Counted from the first letter of the stretch, positions 24,360-33,727 are shown. The stretch: DNA of 64,000 nt from Anaerolineae bacterium (GCA_021463865.1 JAJTXY010000016.1:26796-90795), one strand, 5' to 3'. Numbers and translations: made by a program. The notes: generated by a model not told the origin, from the letters alone.

Positions 24360-25520
24360 TCATAAGGGTGTGGAGTCGGTAGAGGTTAACTGCCCAATCA
24401 ACGCACGCATCTGCTCGGCTTTTTGTGTCAAATCCAACAATTGAGTCGAAAGTTGGGGCGATAGTTTAGGGATATTGGCAAGGTTGGCAAGCGTTTCCTG
24501 CATTTGACCTAAGGGGACAAATACCCCACTCGAGATCTTCTGATCACGTAGTTTTAGGGTGTTATACGCAGCTTCGAGGCTTTTGGCACGCTGCTCCAAT
24601 GCGTTGAACAGGCGGGCGTTGACAATGGCAATCGCGGCGTAATCGGCCAATGTGTTAATGACTTCACCGAGACGGTCTTCAAAGCCCTTTTTGCGGCGAT
24701 GATTACCGACTGTTAACACCCCAATCGCTTTGCCATTGACCACCATCGGGGCATAGACTGTTGCCAGAATATCGCGGGAGAGCTTAAAGCGCTTCAATCC
24801 ATCGCCTTCGACAACAAGCGGTTGCTGGCTGGTCATCACCAATTTCGCCAATTCATCACGCATGGGTTCGCCCAATTTTTCCTGCATGACCAGCGTCAAA
24901 TTTTTGCCTGCACGTAGAATCAAATCCGTCGAATTAGGTTCTTGAAGCAGGAGGGTCGCGTAATCCGCCCCACTGACGGCTAATGCACCCGCCAGCACTG
25001 CATCAAACATCCCATCAAGGCCACGCATGGCGGTGAGGGTTTGGCCCAATGTGGCGAGGGTGGTCAATTCTTTGATACGGGCTTCGAGTTCGATATTGCT
25101 CTTGCGGAGTTGTTCGGTGAGGCCGTCGCGTTCTTTACGCAGGCGTACATCGGCAAGCGCCCGTTGCACCACCGACATCATCTCGGCTTCGCGGATGGGT
25201 TTGGTGATGTAATCGGTTGCGCCAAAACGGAACGCTTCAATCGCGTCTTTTTCACTACCACGCTTGACCCCCACGATAATCGGCCCGATATATTGGCGGG
25301 ATTTGATCGCCACCAACATATCTTTGCCGGTGAGACCCGGCATGACCAAATCTATATAGATCAGGTCGGGTTTGCGCTTTTCAACCATCGCCACGCCTTC
25401 CACCCCATCACGCGCCTCTAATACCTCGTACTGGGTGGGGCGAAAAATCTGGTCTTTTAGGAGGTCACGTACTTCAACGTCGTCATCTACGATTAAGACC
25501 CGTTCCATTTGTTTTGTCAT
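24360..25520 (-). CDS. Response regulator with receiver and GAF domains
   Basis: The 386-residue protein has an N-terminal receiver (acidic residues at 12-14, phospho-acceptor Asp57 in IYIDLVMPGLTG, Lys in ITKPIRE). A coiled coil (about 125-170) follows, then a GAF domain (about 170-330, AVSGADYATLLLQEPN ... IGVLTVGNHRRKKGF) and a C-terminal helical segment. There is no DNA-binding or catalytic output domain. It probably transmits through protein contacts, most plausibly to the PAS-kinase encoded next in the operon. The start could also be the ATG at 25508. Confidence 0.85.
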   Translation of the reverse strand: MTKQMERVLIVDDDVEVRDLLKDQIFRPTQYEVLEARDGVEGVAMVEKRKPDLIYIDLVMPGLTGKDMLVAIKSRQYIGPIIVGVKRGSEKDAIEAFRFGATDYITKPIREAEMMSVVQRALADVRLRKERDGLTEQLRKSNIELEARIKELTTLATLGQTLTAMRGLDGMFDAVLAGALAVSGADYATLLLQEPNSTDLILRAGKNLTLVMQEKLGEPMRDELAKLVMTSQQPLVVEGDGLKRFKLSRDILATVYAPMVVNGKAIGVLTVGNHRRKKGFEDRLGEVINTLADYAAIAIVNARLFNALEQRAKSLEAAYNTLKLRDQKISSGVFVPLGQMQETLANLANIPKLSPQLSTQLLDLTQKAEQMRALIGQLTSTDSTPL

Positions 25521-25566
25521 AAAAACTTATCCATAAAGATTCACATTATTCAAATTTTAAGTCGGT

Positions 25567-25593
25567 AGGGAGGGACATTTTACGTCCCTCCCT
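25567..25593. terminator. Strong inverted repeat between ndk and the receiver-GAF gene
   Basis: AGGGAGGGAC (25567-25576) and GTCCCTCCCT (25584-25593) form a perfect 10-bp stem with a 7-base loop, beginning 8 bp after the ndk stop. The minus-strand sequence after the stem is ACCGACTTAAAATTT, only weakly T-rich. It is a probable ndk transcript end or RNA-stabilising hairpin. Confidence 0.55.
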
Positions 25594-25600
25594 CGAAAAA

Positions 25601-26050
25601 TTATTCAAAAATCCAGCGTTCGGTGTCGCGCGTCCAGTTGATCAATTCGGCATCGCTAAAGAACAACGCCACTTCACGGGCAGCAGCGGCTTGACCATCC
25701 GAGCCATGTACCAGATTGCGGCCAATTTCCATGCCCAGATCGCCACGAATGGTCCCGGGTGCTGCTTCGACTGGGTTGGTTTTGCCAATCGTGCCACGTG
25801 CCGCTTCAATGGCGTTTTTGCCTTCCAGCGCAATCACGACCACCGGGCCACTGATAATGTAGCTGACGAGGCTTTCATAAAATTTCTTGCCCACATGCTC
25901 AGCATAATGCTTTTCAGCTAATTCACGGCTAATTTGAATAAATTTCATCCCGGCAATACGCAGACCACGTGCCTCGAAGCGGCGGATAATTTCCCCGGCT
26001 AGACCGCGCTGTACGGCATCGGGTTTGACGATAATCAGTGTACGTTCCAA
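25601..26050 (-). CDS. ndk: Nucleoside diphosphate kinase
   Basis: The 149-residue protein is normal in length. It opens with ERTLIIVKPDAVQRGL, contains ALEGKNAIEAARGTIGKTNP and has the phospho-histidine His115 in RNLVHGSDG. It transfers the gamma phosphate of ATP to other nucleoside diphosphates, balancing nucleotide pools in the cytoplasm. The start is TTG at 26050, preceded by GGGAG nine bases upstream. It is flanked by a hairpin on each side and looks monocistronic. Confidence 0.95.
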   Translation of the reverse strand: MERTLIIVKPDAVQRGLAGEIIRRFEARGLRIAGMKFIQISRELAEKHYAEHVGKKFYESLVSYIISGPVVVIALEGKNAIEAARGTIGKTNPVEAAPGTIRGDLGMEIGRNLVHGSDGQAAAAREVALFFSDAELINWTRDTERWIFE

Positions 26051-26185
26051 CGTTTGAATCTCCCTGTTGGTAAAAACATTGCCTACTCAAAACGGGCAAT
26101 TCTGAAACTTACCTATAAGCATAGCATGTTTCGGGGTCGTCGGACAGTGCGGCCTTAAAAACCCTGAAAATACTAGAAAACAAAA

Positions 26186-26207
26186 AGCGGGCTATAAAAA
26201 ACCCGCT
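26186..26207 (-). terminator. Intrinsic terminator of the two-gene TPR operon
   Basis: On the minus strand AGCGGG (from 26207) pairs with CCCGCT (to 26186) across a TTTTTTATAG loop and is followed by TTTTGTTTTC. This is a classic stem plus T-rich tail 28 bp past the stop of the 26235-28868 gene. The rest of the 26051-26234 gap must hold the ndk promoter. A TATGCT/CTTATA cluster near 26115-26130 is a possible -10, but I see no convincing -35. Confidence 0.82.
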
Positions 26208-26234
26208 GTGATCGCAGAAAACCGCGCTGGCGAA

Positions 26235-28868
26235 TTAGAGTTGGTTCAGAGCACCACGATAGGTGTCGAGTGCTTCCTGTAAACGGCCCTGTCGCATATA
26301 GGTATCGCCCAACAGACGGCGCACCTTTGGGTTTTGCGGCTGGCGGGTGGAGAGTCGGGACAGATCGTCGGCAACCACTTCGAGCGCCGCCGAGGATTCG
26401 ACCAACGTCTCGTAATGGTCAAGACTCGCCCCTACGTTCCCAGCTTTCTCCAATTCACGGGCCAAATTCAGCCGTGTAAGGTGATCGCTCGGATTTTGTT
26501 CCAGCGTGGCTTGGTATTGTGCAAACCCAGCCGGAACGAGGGCGGGCGACGATGGCGGTGGCACAGGTTGGGCCACTTGGCGTGAACTGGCAGCCGGGGC
26601 AACCACAGGCGTAGGTGATGGCGGCGGTGCCATTGGCGGCACGCTGGGCATGGGTGGAGGTGTCATCACCACAGGCGGTTGTTGATAGACAGGCTGGGCG
26701 GGTGCGACATAGACAGGCGCAGGGGGTGTTTCGACCACAGGTGCTTGATACCATGACGGCAGACCACCTTCTTGGGCAGCCGGGAGATGTTCTTCTACCT
26801 CAGCCGAGGCTTCGGATGGGGTCTGAGCAAGGAACGCGGGTTCGGGCTGCGACGAGGTGGCTTCCGGCGTCAACTGTGAATAGTCAAATGCTTCGGCTTC
26901 AGACGGGGCATTTTCCGCCACAAAACTCAGCGGATCCATGACGGGTTCGCTTAACCAATCCGGGGTGGCAACTTCTGAAATCGCTTCTGGTTCGACTACT
27001 TGCGAGCCAATCAACCATTCCGGCAAATCACTGTCGGTGGGAACGACTTGACTGCTCATTTCTTGCAGCCAGTCGGGTAAATCAGTCGGCTCAGACGCGA
27101 TAATTTCGGTTTCAATGGGTACTTCAAACATGCTGATGTCGAATTCCGGTAGGGCTTCGGTTTGAACCATTTCTGGCATGATCTCCTCGACTTTGGAGAC
27201 TGCCTCGGCGTACCAATCTGGTTCGGCGGGTGGGGTTAGACTTTCATGCTGTAAGGCATATTCTTCATCGAGTGCAGCCGCCCAATCATCCCCACTTTGA
27301 GCATAACCCGCAATAAAATCCGAAGCCGACAGAATCTCATCTTGCATTGGTGCGAAACTGGTGGTGTCTTCGAGGGTAAATTCGGGTAGTTCGATTTCGG
27401 GCAATTCTTGCACAATCGGGCTTTCCGACAGCCAATCTGGTAAATCGGTTGGGGCTGGCGGCGGCAAAATCTCATCAATCAGGGCCGGGAAAGTATCTTC
27501 TGTCACCGGAGCCGCTTCGAGGTCGGAAGGCATTTGAGCAGCCAACCAGTCTGGGATTTGGCCGGGGGCAATTTCGTCACTCTCGACGGGATGAGTGGCC
27601 TCAAATTCGTCATTCAAAGGGGTAAGGGCGGCTAAAGATTCAGCCTTCTTCATCAGCCATGCCAATTCAGCTTCGGGGGTAATCGTGCCGTGTGCCTGCG
27701 CTTCGGCGATTTGCTCATCCGTTAACCCCTCAATGGAAGTGATCATGTGCGGGGTGGTCGGGGTAGGTTCGGGCGCGGCTTCATAACTGAGATCAAAGCC
27801 GGGGATGTCATCCGCAGCCATGCTGCTTAGGAAGTCGGGTACCCCTGCGCTCTGATCGCCTGCCAAGTCGCTCAACCACGACAAGGACGAAGTATCCTCG
27901 CTGAGTTCAGGCGCGGATTCGGGCAGTGGCGTGGATGGCACGGGTGGTTGATAGGATTCGGTACTGGCAAATGACTGTCCAGAAGTGGTCTCAAAGGGCG
28001 AATACGGGACATAACCCGGTTCGTCAATGACCACGCTGTTGGGATCAATTTCAGGGATTTCATAGTCGGCTGCCGTCATAAACTCATTGGGGTCTGCTCC
28101 CTGACGCGCCGCCAAACTTTCTAGCCATGCCATCGGGTCAACATCTACCGGAATTTCGCCATCTTGGGGCACCCATGCTGCGGCTGGTGTTTCAAAACTG
28201 AACTCCGGCTGTTCGGCGGGAACTTCGTAGGGTTGCGTTGCCGATGTTTCCAATGTGGCTGGTTCTTCAACTGGATGACTTGGCCCAGCGGCAGCAGATA
28301 ATGGGCGGCTGAATTTTTCGGAGGGGACATAGCCGGGTTCATCAATGACCACGCTGTTGGGGTCAATTTCGGGAATTTCATAGTTAGCCGCCGTGGTGAA
28401 TTCGTTGGGATTCGCTCCTTGACGCGCGGCGAGACTTTCCAACCACGCCATCGGATCCATGCCACCGAGGGGATCATTGGCATCAAGGGCTGCTGAAGCC
28501 ACTGGTTCGATGGGGGGTGGTTCTTGGAATGAATAGTCCATCATCGTCGGCTGTTCGGCATAGCTGTAGTCGTAAGCTGGAGCCTCTACAGGTAGTGTAG
28601 GTGAGACCTCGATAGGCTCGGTAGCCTGCGGGGGTTCTTCGACGGGACGGCTTGGGCCAGCGGCGGCGGATAATGGACGGCTGAATTTTTCGGAGGGGAC
28701 ATAGCCGGGTTCATCAATGACCACGCTGTTGGGGTCAATTTCGGGCACCGACATATCCGCTGTGGTCATAAATTCTTGCGGATTTGCGCCCTGTCGTGCC
28801 GCAAGGCTCTCCAACCAACGCATTTGCTCTTCAAGTGTCATGTTCTCAAAATCTGGCATGTCGCCCAT
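26235..28868 (-). CDS. Acidic repeat protein with multiple Trp motifs and C-terminal TPR domain
   Basis: This 877-residue soluble acidic protein has no signal peptide or membrane segment. Three long tandem repeats begin MRWLESLAARQGANPQEF (residue 16) and MAWLESLAARQGA (near 140 and 246). Each continues with a conserved EIDPNSVVIDEPGYVP block and, in two copies, SEKFSRPLSAAAGPS. The middle (about 300-700) is disordered and dotted with LPDWL, IPDWL, TPDWL, LPEWL and EPDWY motifs. A Pro-rich stretch follows (about 700-780), then two or three TPR units at the C-terminus (ending TYMRQGRLQEALDTYRGAL). It is encoded 69 bp downstream of a related giant protein. No enzymatic site is seen; I infer a multivalent scaffold. 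Confidence 0.8.
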   Translation of the reverse strand: MGDMPDFENMTLEEQMRWLESLAARQGANPQEFMTTADMSVPEIDPNSVVIDEPGYVPSEKFSRPLSAAAGPSRPVEEPPQATEPIEVSPTLPVEAPAYDYSYAEQPTMMDYSFQEPPPIEPVASAALDANDPLGGMDPMAWLESLAARQGANPNEFTTAANYEIPEIDPNSVVIDEPGYVPSEKFSRPLSAAAGPSHPVEEPATLETSATQPYEVPAEQPEFSFETPAAAWVPQDGEIPVDVDPMAWLESLAARQGADPNEFMTAADYEIPEIDPNSVVIDEPGYVPYSPFETTSGQSFASTESYQPPVPSTPLPESAPELSEDTSSLSWLSDLAGDQSAGVPDFLSSMAADDIPGFDLSYEAAPEPTPTTPHMITSIEGLTDEQIAEAQAHGTITPEAELAWLMKKAESLAALTPLNDEFEATHPVESDEIAPGQIPDWLAAQMPSDLEAAPVTEDTFPALIDEILPPPAPTDLPDWLSESPIVQELPEIELPEFTLEDTTSFAPMQDEILSASDFIAGYAQSGDDWAAALDEEYALQHESLTPPAEPDWYAEAVSKVEEIMPEMVQTEALPEFDISMFEVPIETEIIASEPTDLPDWLQEMSSQVVPTDSDLPEWLIGSQVVEPEAISEVATPDWLSEPVMDPLSFVAENAPSEAEAFDYSQLTPEATSSQPEPAFLAQTPSEASAEVEEHLPAAQEGGLPSWYQAPVVETPPAPVYVAPAQPVYQQPPVVMTPPPMPSVPPMAPPPSPTPVVAPAASSRQVAQPVPPPSSPALVPAGFAQYQATLEQNPSDHLTRLNLARELEKAGNVGASLDHYETLVESSAALEVVADDLSRLSTRQPQNPKVRRLLGDTYMRQGRLQEALDTYRGALNQL
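27995..28823 (-). repeat. Three-copy internal tandem repeat within the 877-residue protein
   Basis: Copies start at about 28823, 28451 and 28133 on the minus strand and extend 140-200 bp each. The most conserved part encodes an EIDPNSVVIDEPGYVP segment. The first two copies also share the SRPLSAAAGPS segment and are nearly identical at DNA level over long stretches, suggesting recent duplication or gene conversion. Confidence 0.8.
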
Positions 28869-28937
28869 GACGGACTATCCTCCTTATGGTTGGCTGGTGT
28901 AATGAGAGGCCAACACGAGATACAAAAAACACAAAAA

Positions 28938-31900
28938 TTATTTAAACCAATCGGGCGGCGTGTCATCGTCCCCACCAAAATTTGACTCATCAAAGTCTTC
29001 TGACTTATTAAAGTCTATTGAGGGTGCAGCCCCTTTTTGTCGGCGTAACCAAGGTGGGTCATGATCAAAATCAAATGATGCGGGTGCAGCCACCGGAATT
29101 GCCTCTGGTTCCACCTCAACGGTGGGTTCTCGGCGTTTCCCAAACAAGCGCCGACCCCGTTTTTGTTTTGGTTTGGCTGGCTCATCCCATTGCATTGGGA
29201 ACGCATCATCAAATTCCATATTAGTATCCGGCAAATCGCGTTTGGTGGCAACTGGTGTCACTTCGGCCTTATCGAAGCCAAAATCCGCCTCGTCTGGAAA
29301 TTCTTCGGGCAGCGTGGTTGGCACCGGTGACGAAGGACGGGTAGCGGCTTCTACTTCTTCGGGTTTCAGTTCACGCAGTTTAAAACCCGTTAGTTGATCG
29401 AGTTCAGAAATCATGGCCTCGGTTTGGTCGGTGATGCGATTTTGATCCGCGCTTGTAATCGAGGCAAGGAATACATCAATATTGTCTACCGGCTTGCGCT
29501 CCTCGGATTCTTTGGCGGCGGCGCGGGCAGGACGCTCATCAAAATCCACTGCCATTTGAATATCGGAGGTGTCAAGCCGAATATCATCACTCAGCCAATC
29601 GGGGGCAGCCGCGCTTTCAACTTCTGATTCTTCCAGCAGAAGATCATCTTGCCACTCTGCGGCCATGCCTGCTTCGGTTGATTCTTCAAGCTCTTGTTCG
29701 TCCAGATCAAGCCAATCTGTACGTTCCTCAGCAGTAACCGACATATCTTGGAAAAGGTCATCAAAGCCTGCAACAGGCGTTTCAGGTTCTTCGTCGATTT
29801 CCACACCAGCCAGCCAATCAGGCAATGCTTCGGCGGGTTCGGCCATTGGGATGGGGGCACTCGGTTCGGATTTACCAATGGAAGACAACCAATCGGCGGC
29901 GCTTTCGGGTTCGGCGATCTCCCCCTCGACATCCTCTAACCAGCCCGTATGCGGTTCGCCGATTTCGGAGAGATCGCCAAATAGGGCCTCCATGTCGGAT
30001 TTGGCAGTGACTTGAGGCTCTATTGCTTCATTGTCATCCAAATCGCCTCTTAGCCAATCGGGGATCTGCTTGGCTTGCGGGATGGCTTCTGGTGGTTCAG
30101 CTTGTCCAAATGAAGAGAGCCAATCAGAGGCACTTTCCGGTTCGGCGGTGCCTTCTTCCAAATCATCTAGCCAACCCGTGCGCGGCGCTTCAATTTCGGA
30201 GAGGTCGTCAAAGAGACTACCAAATTCGGGTTGTGGGGTGGCAGTAGTCTGTGGGATGGCTTCTGGTGGTTCAGCTTGTCCAAATGAAGAGAGCCAATCA
30301 GAGGCACTTTCCGGCTTGGCGGTGCCTTCTTCCAAATCATCTAGCCAACCCGTGCGCGGCGCTTCAATTTCAGACAGGTCATCGAAAAGACTGCCAAATT
30401 CGGGTTGTGGCGTGTCCTGCGGGATGGCCTGTGGTGGTTCAATCTGTCCAAATGAAGAGAGCCAATCGGAGGCACTTTCCGGTTTGGCGGTGTCTTCTTC
30501 CAAGTCATCCAACCAACCTGTGCTTGGGGTACTAATGTCGGAAAGGTCATCAAAGGCGCTTTCGAAGCTCTGGCTACTGGGCGCACCCACCTCACCAAAG
30601 TCATCCCCTAACAGTCGGCTCAGGTCATCATCGGAAACTTCCGTTCCCAGTGTATTTGACAGGGCCGATGGCGTGGAGAGCAGCCAATCGTCGCTGATTT
30701 CTTCACTTAAATCTACGGTTGACCCGGCGGTGGGTGATTCAAAATCCGTAAGCCACCCCGTACTGGGTTTATCAACCGCCGCGAGGTCGTCCACCGGAGC
30801 GCCGAACATCTTGTCAAAGTCGGCATCCGAGACATCCACTTTGGCAGATGGAGCTTCCAGCGAGGACGCCCAATCATCGGCGGGGACACTATCTAGTTCT
30901 GTTAGCCACCCAGTGCTTGGTTCGCCAATGGCTGAAAAATCATCCACCGAGGTGCTGAACATCGCATCTAATTCACTGTCGGTAACTTCTGGGGCAACCG
31001 ATTGGATCGGCTCAATGTCCCGCATCCATTCAGGAACTTCTTCATTCTCATCAACAGCGAGGAAGTCGGGCATATCGGGCACAGCGGCCTGCTGAACATC
31101 GTCTAACCAAGCTGTTCCCGGAATGAGATCATCGCTGAATAGGTCGGTGAATTCTTCATCCGAAACGTCTTGGGCAATGGAGGAAGTCTGTGGTGGAACA
31201 TTTAGCCATGCAGCAAGATCATCTACAGGTGTTTGTTCTGAAACGGTTTCGAGTGGTTCAGCCGAGGCAGGGAGTTCTGGCATGGCTTCATTCTCAAGCA
31301 CATTCCAGTCCACTTCGTCTAAACTAGACGCTCGACCCGGTGAGGCAAACACATCACTATCGGCATCCTGTCGCCACGGCAAATCACCTGTGACCCCCAA
31401 ATGACTTGGGGTAGAGGTGATGGGTTGTTGAGGAAGTTGGCTATCGAAAAGGACAGCGAATTCATCAATCGAACCCGTTTCGGCGGATGATTCGGGAGTA
31501 CCCTGTCGCCATGGAAGGTCACCTGTTACCCCCAAACGTTTTTCGGCGGCGGGGGGCGGTGTGACTAATTCATCTTCAAACAGCGAGGCGAATTCTTCAG
31601 CGGATTCTTGCTCGACTTTTTCGAGGGTCAGTGAAGGGGTATCCGGTGCTACGGCATCTGTCAGCCAATCAATTTCGTCGCCAGCAGCGGGTGATTCTTC
31701 ATCCAATTGGAAAATTGGCGGGGTGGCCGACACTGCCGTGCTTTCTGTTTCCCCCATTAGCCAATCATCAGTTTCAAAAGAAAAAGTAGGTTCTTGCTTT
31801 GCAGCGATTTCGGGCAGCATGTCGGTGCTGGCTATTGGGGCGGCTGAATGCGCGGGTACATCGGTTAGCCAATCGGGTGTTTCATCCTCAAATAGGGTTG

Positions 31901-33674
31901 TAAACTCGGCGTGATCCTCACCCTCAGATAAATCCGGGGCATCGGACAGCCAGCTTGGGGTTACGGGAGGTGTGGGGGCAGAGGTTTCGATAGCGCCAAA
32001 ATCCTCAAACAGCGTTTCTTCGTCCCACAGTGTCTGGCTAGGTTCGTTTGCTGCGGGTGTCGGGGATTCCTCGACCAACCAATCGGGCAGCGCTTCCTCA
32101 GCTTCTTCAGGTTTGCGGCCACCCATTGCCAACAATGCCGCCACTTCTTCAGCGGATGGTGGACGAGCCGCGGCCCGTAATTGTTCTAATTCCTCATCGG
32201 GATTCTCGCCAAAACTGAATTCTTCGACATCCCCGAAAATGGATGGTGGTTCATTGTCGGAGGCAATTTGAAGTTCTTCGCTTGACCAACCGGGTAGTTC
32301 TTCATCTTCCGCCTGTTGGATTTCTGCCAACAATCCTGTGAAACCTGTAGATTTACGCGGCGGCGGTGCTGCTTCAGTGGTCGTGAAATCTGGTATATCA
32401 TCCAACCAACTGGGGGTTGGTGCTACCACTTCTGGCTTTTGACTGGGCGGTTCTGCCATCCAATCCGGCAAAGGCGCTTCGGCAGTGGTATTCGTGAATA
32501 GGTCGCTGACGTTGACGGATGGGGCGGTTTCGGCGACATCGGCGAACCAATCGGGTAATTCATCTTCACCCGAAGCGGCAGGGGCTGGCGCTGGGGTCAG
32601 GCTAGCTTTGGCCGGACTCGGCTGACTCAATGAGCTTGCCATTTCGTTAAACCAGTCATCCGGGGCAGGCAAATCGGCGGTCTTGGGTTTGCCGCCAAAA
32701 TCCGCACCGGGGGTAAACCAATCCGGTAAATCATCGGCAGGGGTCGGACCCACCGCCTCACTCATCCAGTCGGGCATCTCTTGGGCGGTACTGCGTCCGG
32801 GACTGCGCGTCGGGGCAATGCTTTCGGGTGTATTGAATACATCGGTGATTTGGCTGATCCAATCCGGGGCAGGGCCAGCCACCGAGGTCGCCCCATCGGC
32901 TGTCCATTTGAGACGGGATAATACAAACGCCCCTTCAGGCAAGGTGGCCTGATTTTCGCTACTATAAATTAAGCGCAGGCTTTCATATGGCGCAAGGGCT
33001 TCGACTTTTTCTAAGAAAGGTTTGGCGTCGTCTGGACGGCGAGTTTCGATCCACAGTTTTGCCATCAATAAATTTAATGGCAAACAATCGGGCAGCACCC
33101 GCAGCACTTCCAGCGCCAGTTCACCTGCTTCCAGCATATGTCCGGCATCCCAGAGGGCATTGGCAAGGCGGACACGCAAATCTAAGCGATTGGGTTGTTC
33201 CACTAGGCTCTGCCGCAGTTCCGTAATGGCCTGCTCATACATCCCACTGCTGAGATACTGTTGAGCAAGTGCGGCGCGGGTCAATTGGATTTTGCGAGGA
33301 CTGGCTTCATCCCGGCGTTTATAGAGACGCTTGAGTTCATTAATGATGACGTTATTGTTCGGCATCTGTTCATTGGCACGTTCCATATGCCAGATCGCCT
33401 GATTCAACTGCTGCTGATTTTCATAGATGGAACTCATGCCGACATGGGCCACAAAATCGTTGGGGTCGGCGCTTAAAAGGCGCGGAAAAACTTGGGCGGC
33501 CTCTTCATGGCGGGCTTTTTCTAATAAAGCCTTGCCGAGTAAACGATATGTTTCCACATTTTTGGGGTAATGCTGCAAAATGTGGCGACAATGCCCGATG
33601 ACTTCCTCTAGGGCTTCACGTTGAAGTAAGAGGTCAAGTTCATCTAGGTAGGCACGGAGAGTTGTTGTAGACAT
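28938..33674 (-). CDS. Giant TPR protein with array of acidic-tryptophan (DWL/GWL) motifs
   Basis: From the ATG at 33674 this protein has 1578 residues; a TTG two codons upstream is possible. Residues 1-255 form an array of TPR helices (YRLLGKALLEKARHEEAAQV, YLSSGMYEQAITELRQSL, LANALWDAGHMLEAGELAL). The remaining 1300 residues are highly acidic and predicted disordered. They hold nearly 40 tryptophans in short motifs such as PDWL, PDWF, TGWLDDL, SDWLSS and PSWLSD, ending PPDWFK at the very C-terminus. Four tandem units of about 50 residues carry TGWLDDLEE ... ASDWLSSFG. A basic patch (KPKQKRGRRLFGKRRE) lies near the C-terminus. There is no signal peptide, enzyme motif or recognised family outside the TPRs. 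Confidence 0.8.
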   Translation of the reverse strand: MSTTTLRAYLDELDLLLQREALEEVIGHCRHILQHYPKNVETYRLLGKALLEKARHEEAAQVFPRLLSADPNDFVAHVGMSSIYENQQQLNQAIWHMERANEQMPNNNVIINELKRLYKRRDEASPRKIQLTRAALAQQYLSSGMYEQAITELRQSLVEQPNRLDLRVRLANALWDAGHMLEAGELALEVLRVLPDCLPLNLLMAKLWIETRRPDDAKPFLEKVEALAPYESLRLIYSSENQATLPEGAFVLSRLKWTADGATSVAGPAPDWISQITDVFNTPESIAPTRSPGRSTAQEMPDWMSEAVGPTPADDLPDWFTPGADFGGKPKTADLPAPDDWFNEMASSLSQPSPAKASLTPAPAPAASGEDELPDWFADVAETAPSVNVSDLFTNTTAEAPLPDWMAEPPSQKPEVVAPTPSWLDDIPDFTTTEAAPPPRKSTGFTGLLAEIQQAEDEELPGWSSEELQIASDNEPPSIFGDVEEFSFGENPDEELEQLRAAARPPSAEEVAALLAMGGRKPEEAEEALPDWLVEESPTPAANEPSQTLWDEETLFEDFGAIETSAPTPPVTPSWLSDAPDLSEGEDHAEFTTLFEDETPDWLTDVPAHSAAPIASTDMLPEIAAKQEPTFSFETDDWLMGETESTAVSATPPIFQLDEESPAAGDEIDWLTDAVAPDTPSLTLEKVEQESAEEFASLFEDELVTPPPAAEKRLGVTGDLPWRQGTPESSAETGSIDEFAVLFDSQLPQQPITSTPSHLGVTGDLPWRQDADSDVFASPGRASSLDEVDWNVLENEAMPELPASAEPLETVSEQTPVDDLAAWLNVPPQTSSIAQDVSDEEFTDLFSDDLIPGTAWLDDVQQAAVPDMPDFLAVDENEEVPEWMRDIEPIQSVAPEVTDSELDAMFSTSVDDFSAIGEPSTGWLTELDSVPADDWASSLEAPSAKVDVSDADFDKMFGAPVDDLAAVDKPSTGWLTDFESPTAGSTVDLSEEISDDWLLSTPSALSNTLGTEVSDDDLSRLLGDDFGEVGAPSSQSFESAFDDLSDISTPSTGWLDDLEEDTAKPESASDWLSSFGQIEPPQAIPQDTPQPEFGSLFDDLSEIEAPRTGWLDDLEEGTAKPESASDWLSSFGQAEPPEAIPQTTATPQPEFGSLFDDLSEIEAPRTGWLDDLEEGTAEPESASDWLSSFGQAEPPEAIPQAKQIPDWLRGDLDDNEAIEPQVTAKSDMEALFGDLSEIGEPHTGWLEDVEGEIAEPESAADWLSSIGKSEPSAPIPMAEPAEALPDWLAGVEIDEEPETPVAGFDDLFQDMSVTAEERTDWLDLDEQELEESTEAGMAAEWQDDLLLEESEVESAAAPDWLSDDIRLDTSDIQMAVDFDERPARAAAKESEERKPVDNIDVFLASITSADQNRITDQTEAMISELDQLTGFKLRELKPEEVEAATRPSSPVPTTLPEEFPDEADFGFDKAEVTPVATKRDLPDTNMEFDDAFPMQWDEPAKPKQKRGRRLFGKRREPTVEVEPEAIPVAAPASFDFDHDPPWLRRQKGAAPSIDFNKSEDFDESNFGGDDDTPPDWFK
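29880..30540 (-). repeat. Near-identical tandem DNA repeats in the giant TPR gene
   Basis: Three units of roughly 160-170 bp (about 30070-30240, 30245-30415, 30416-30540) are almost identical, and a fourth diverged unit lies at about 29880-30000. Each encodes an LFDDLSEIEAPRTGWLDDL segment followed by a SASDWLSSFGQ segment. The similarity exceeds what protein selection alone requires, pointing to recent expansion. Confidence 0.8.
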
Positions 33675-33727
33675 GAGCAACGGCCCGCTTCGTTGGTGCG
33701 TTATTTACGCTTCCTTACGTTACTTTC

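Noticed and set aside
25567-25593. The hairpin after ndk as a definite rho-independent terminator
   Set aside because: The stem is strong, but the T-rich tail on the minus strand is poor, so it is listed only at moderate confidence.
30031-31095. Long plus-strand frame (354 residues, Ser-rich and repetitive) antisense to the giant TPR gene
   Set aside because: It mirrors the DWL repeats on the opposite strand, has serine-rich low-complexity content and no ribosome site. The minus-strand frame has TPR domains and a promoter, so this is a shadow.
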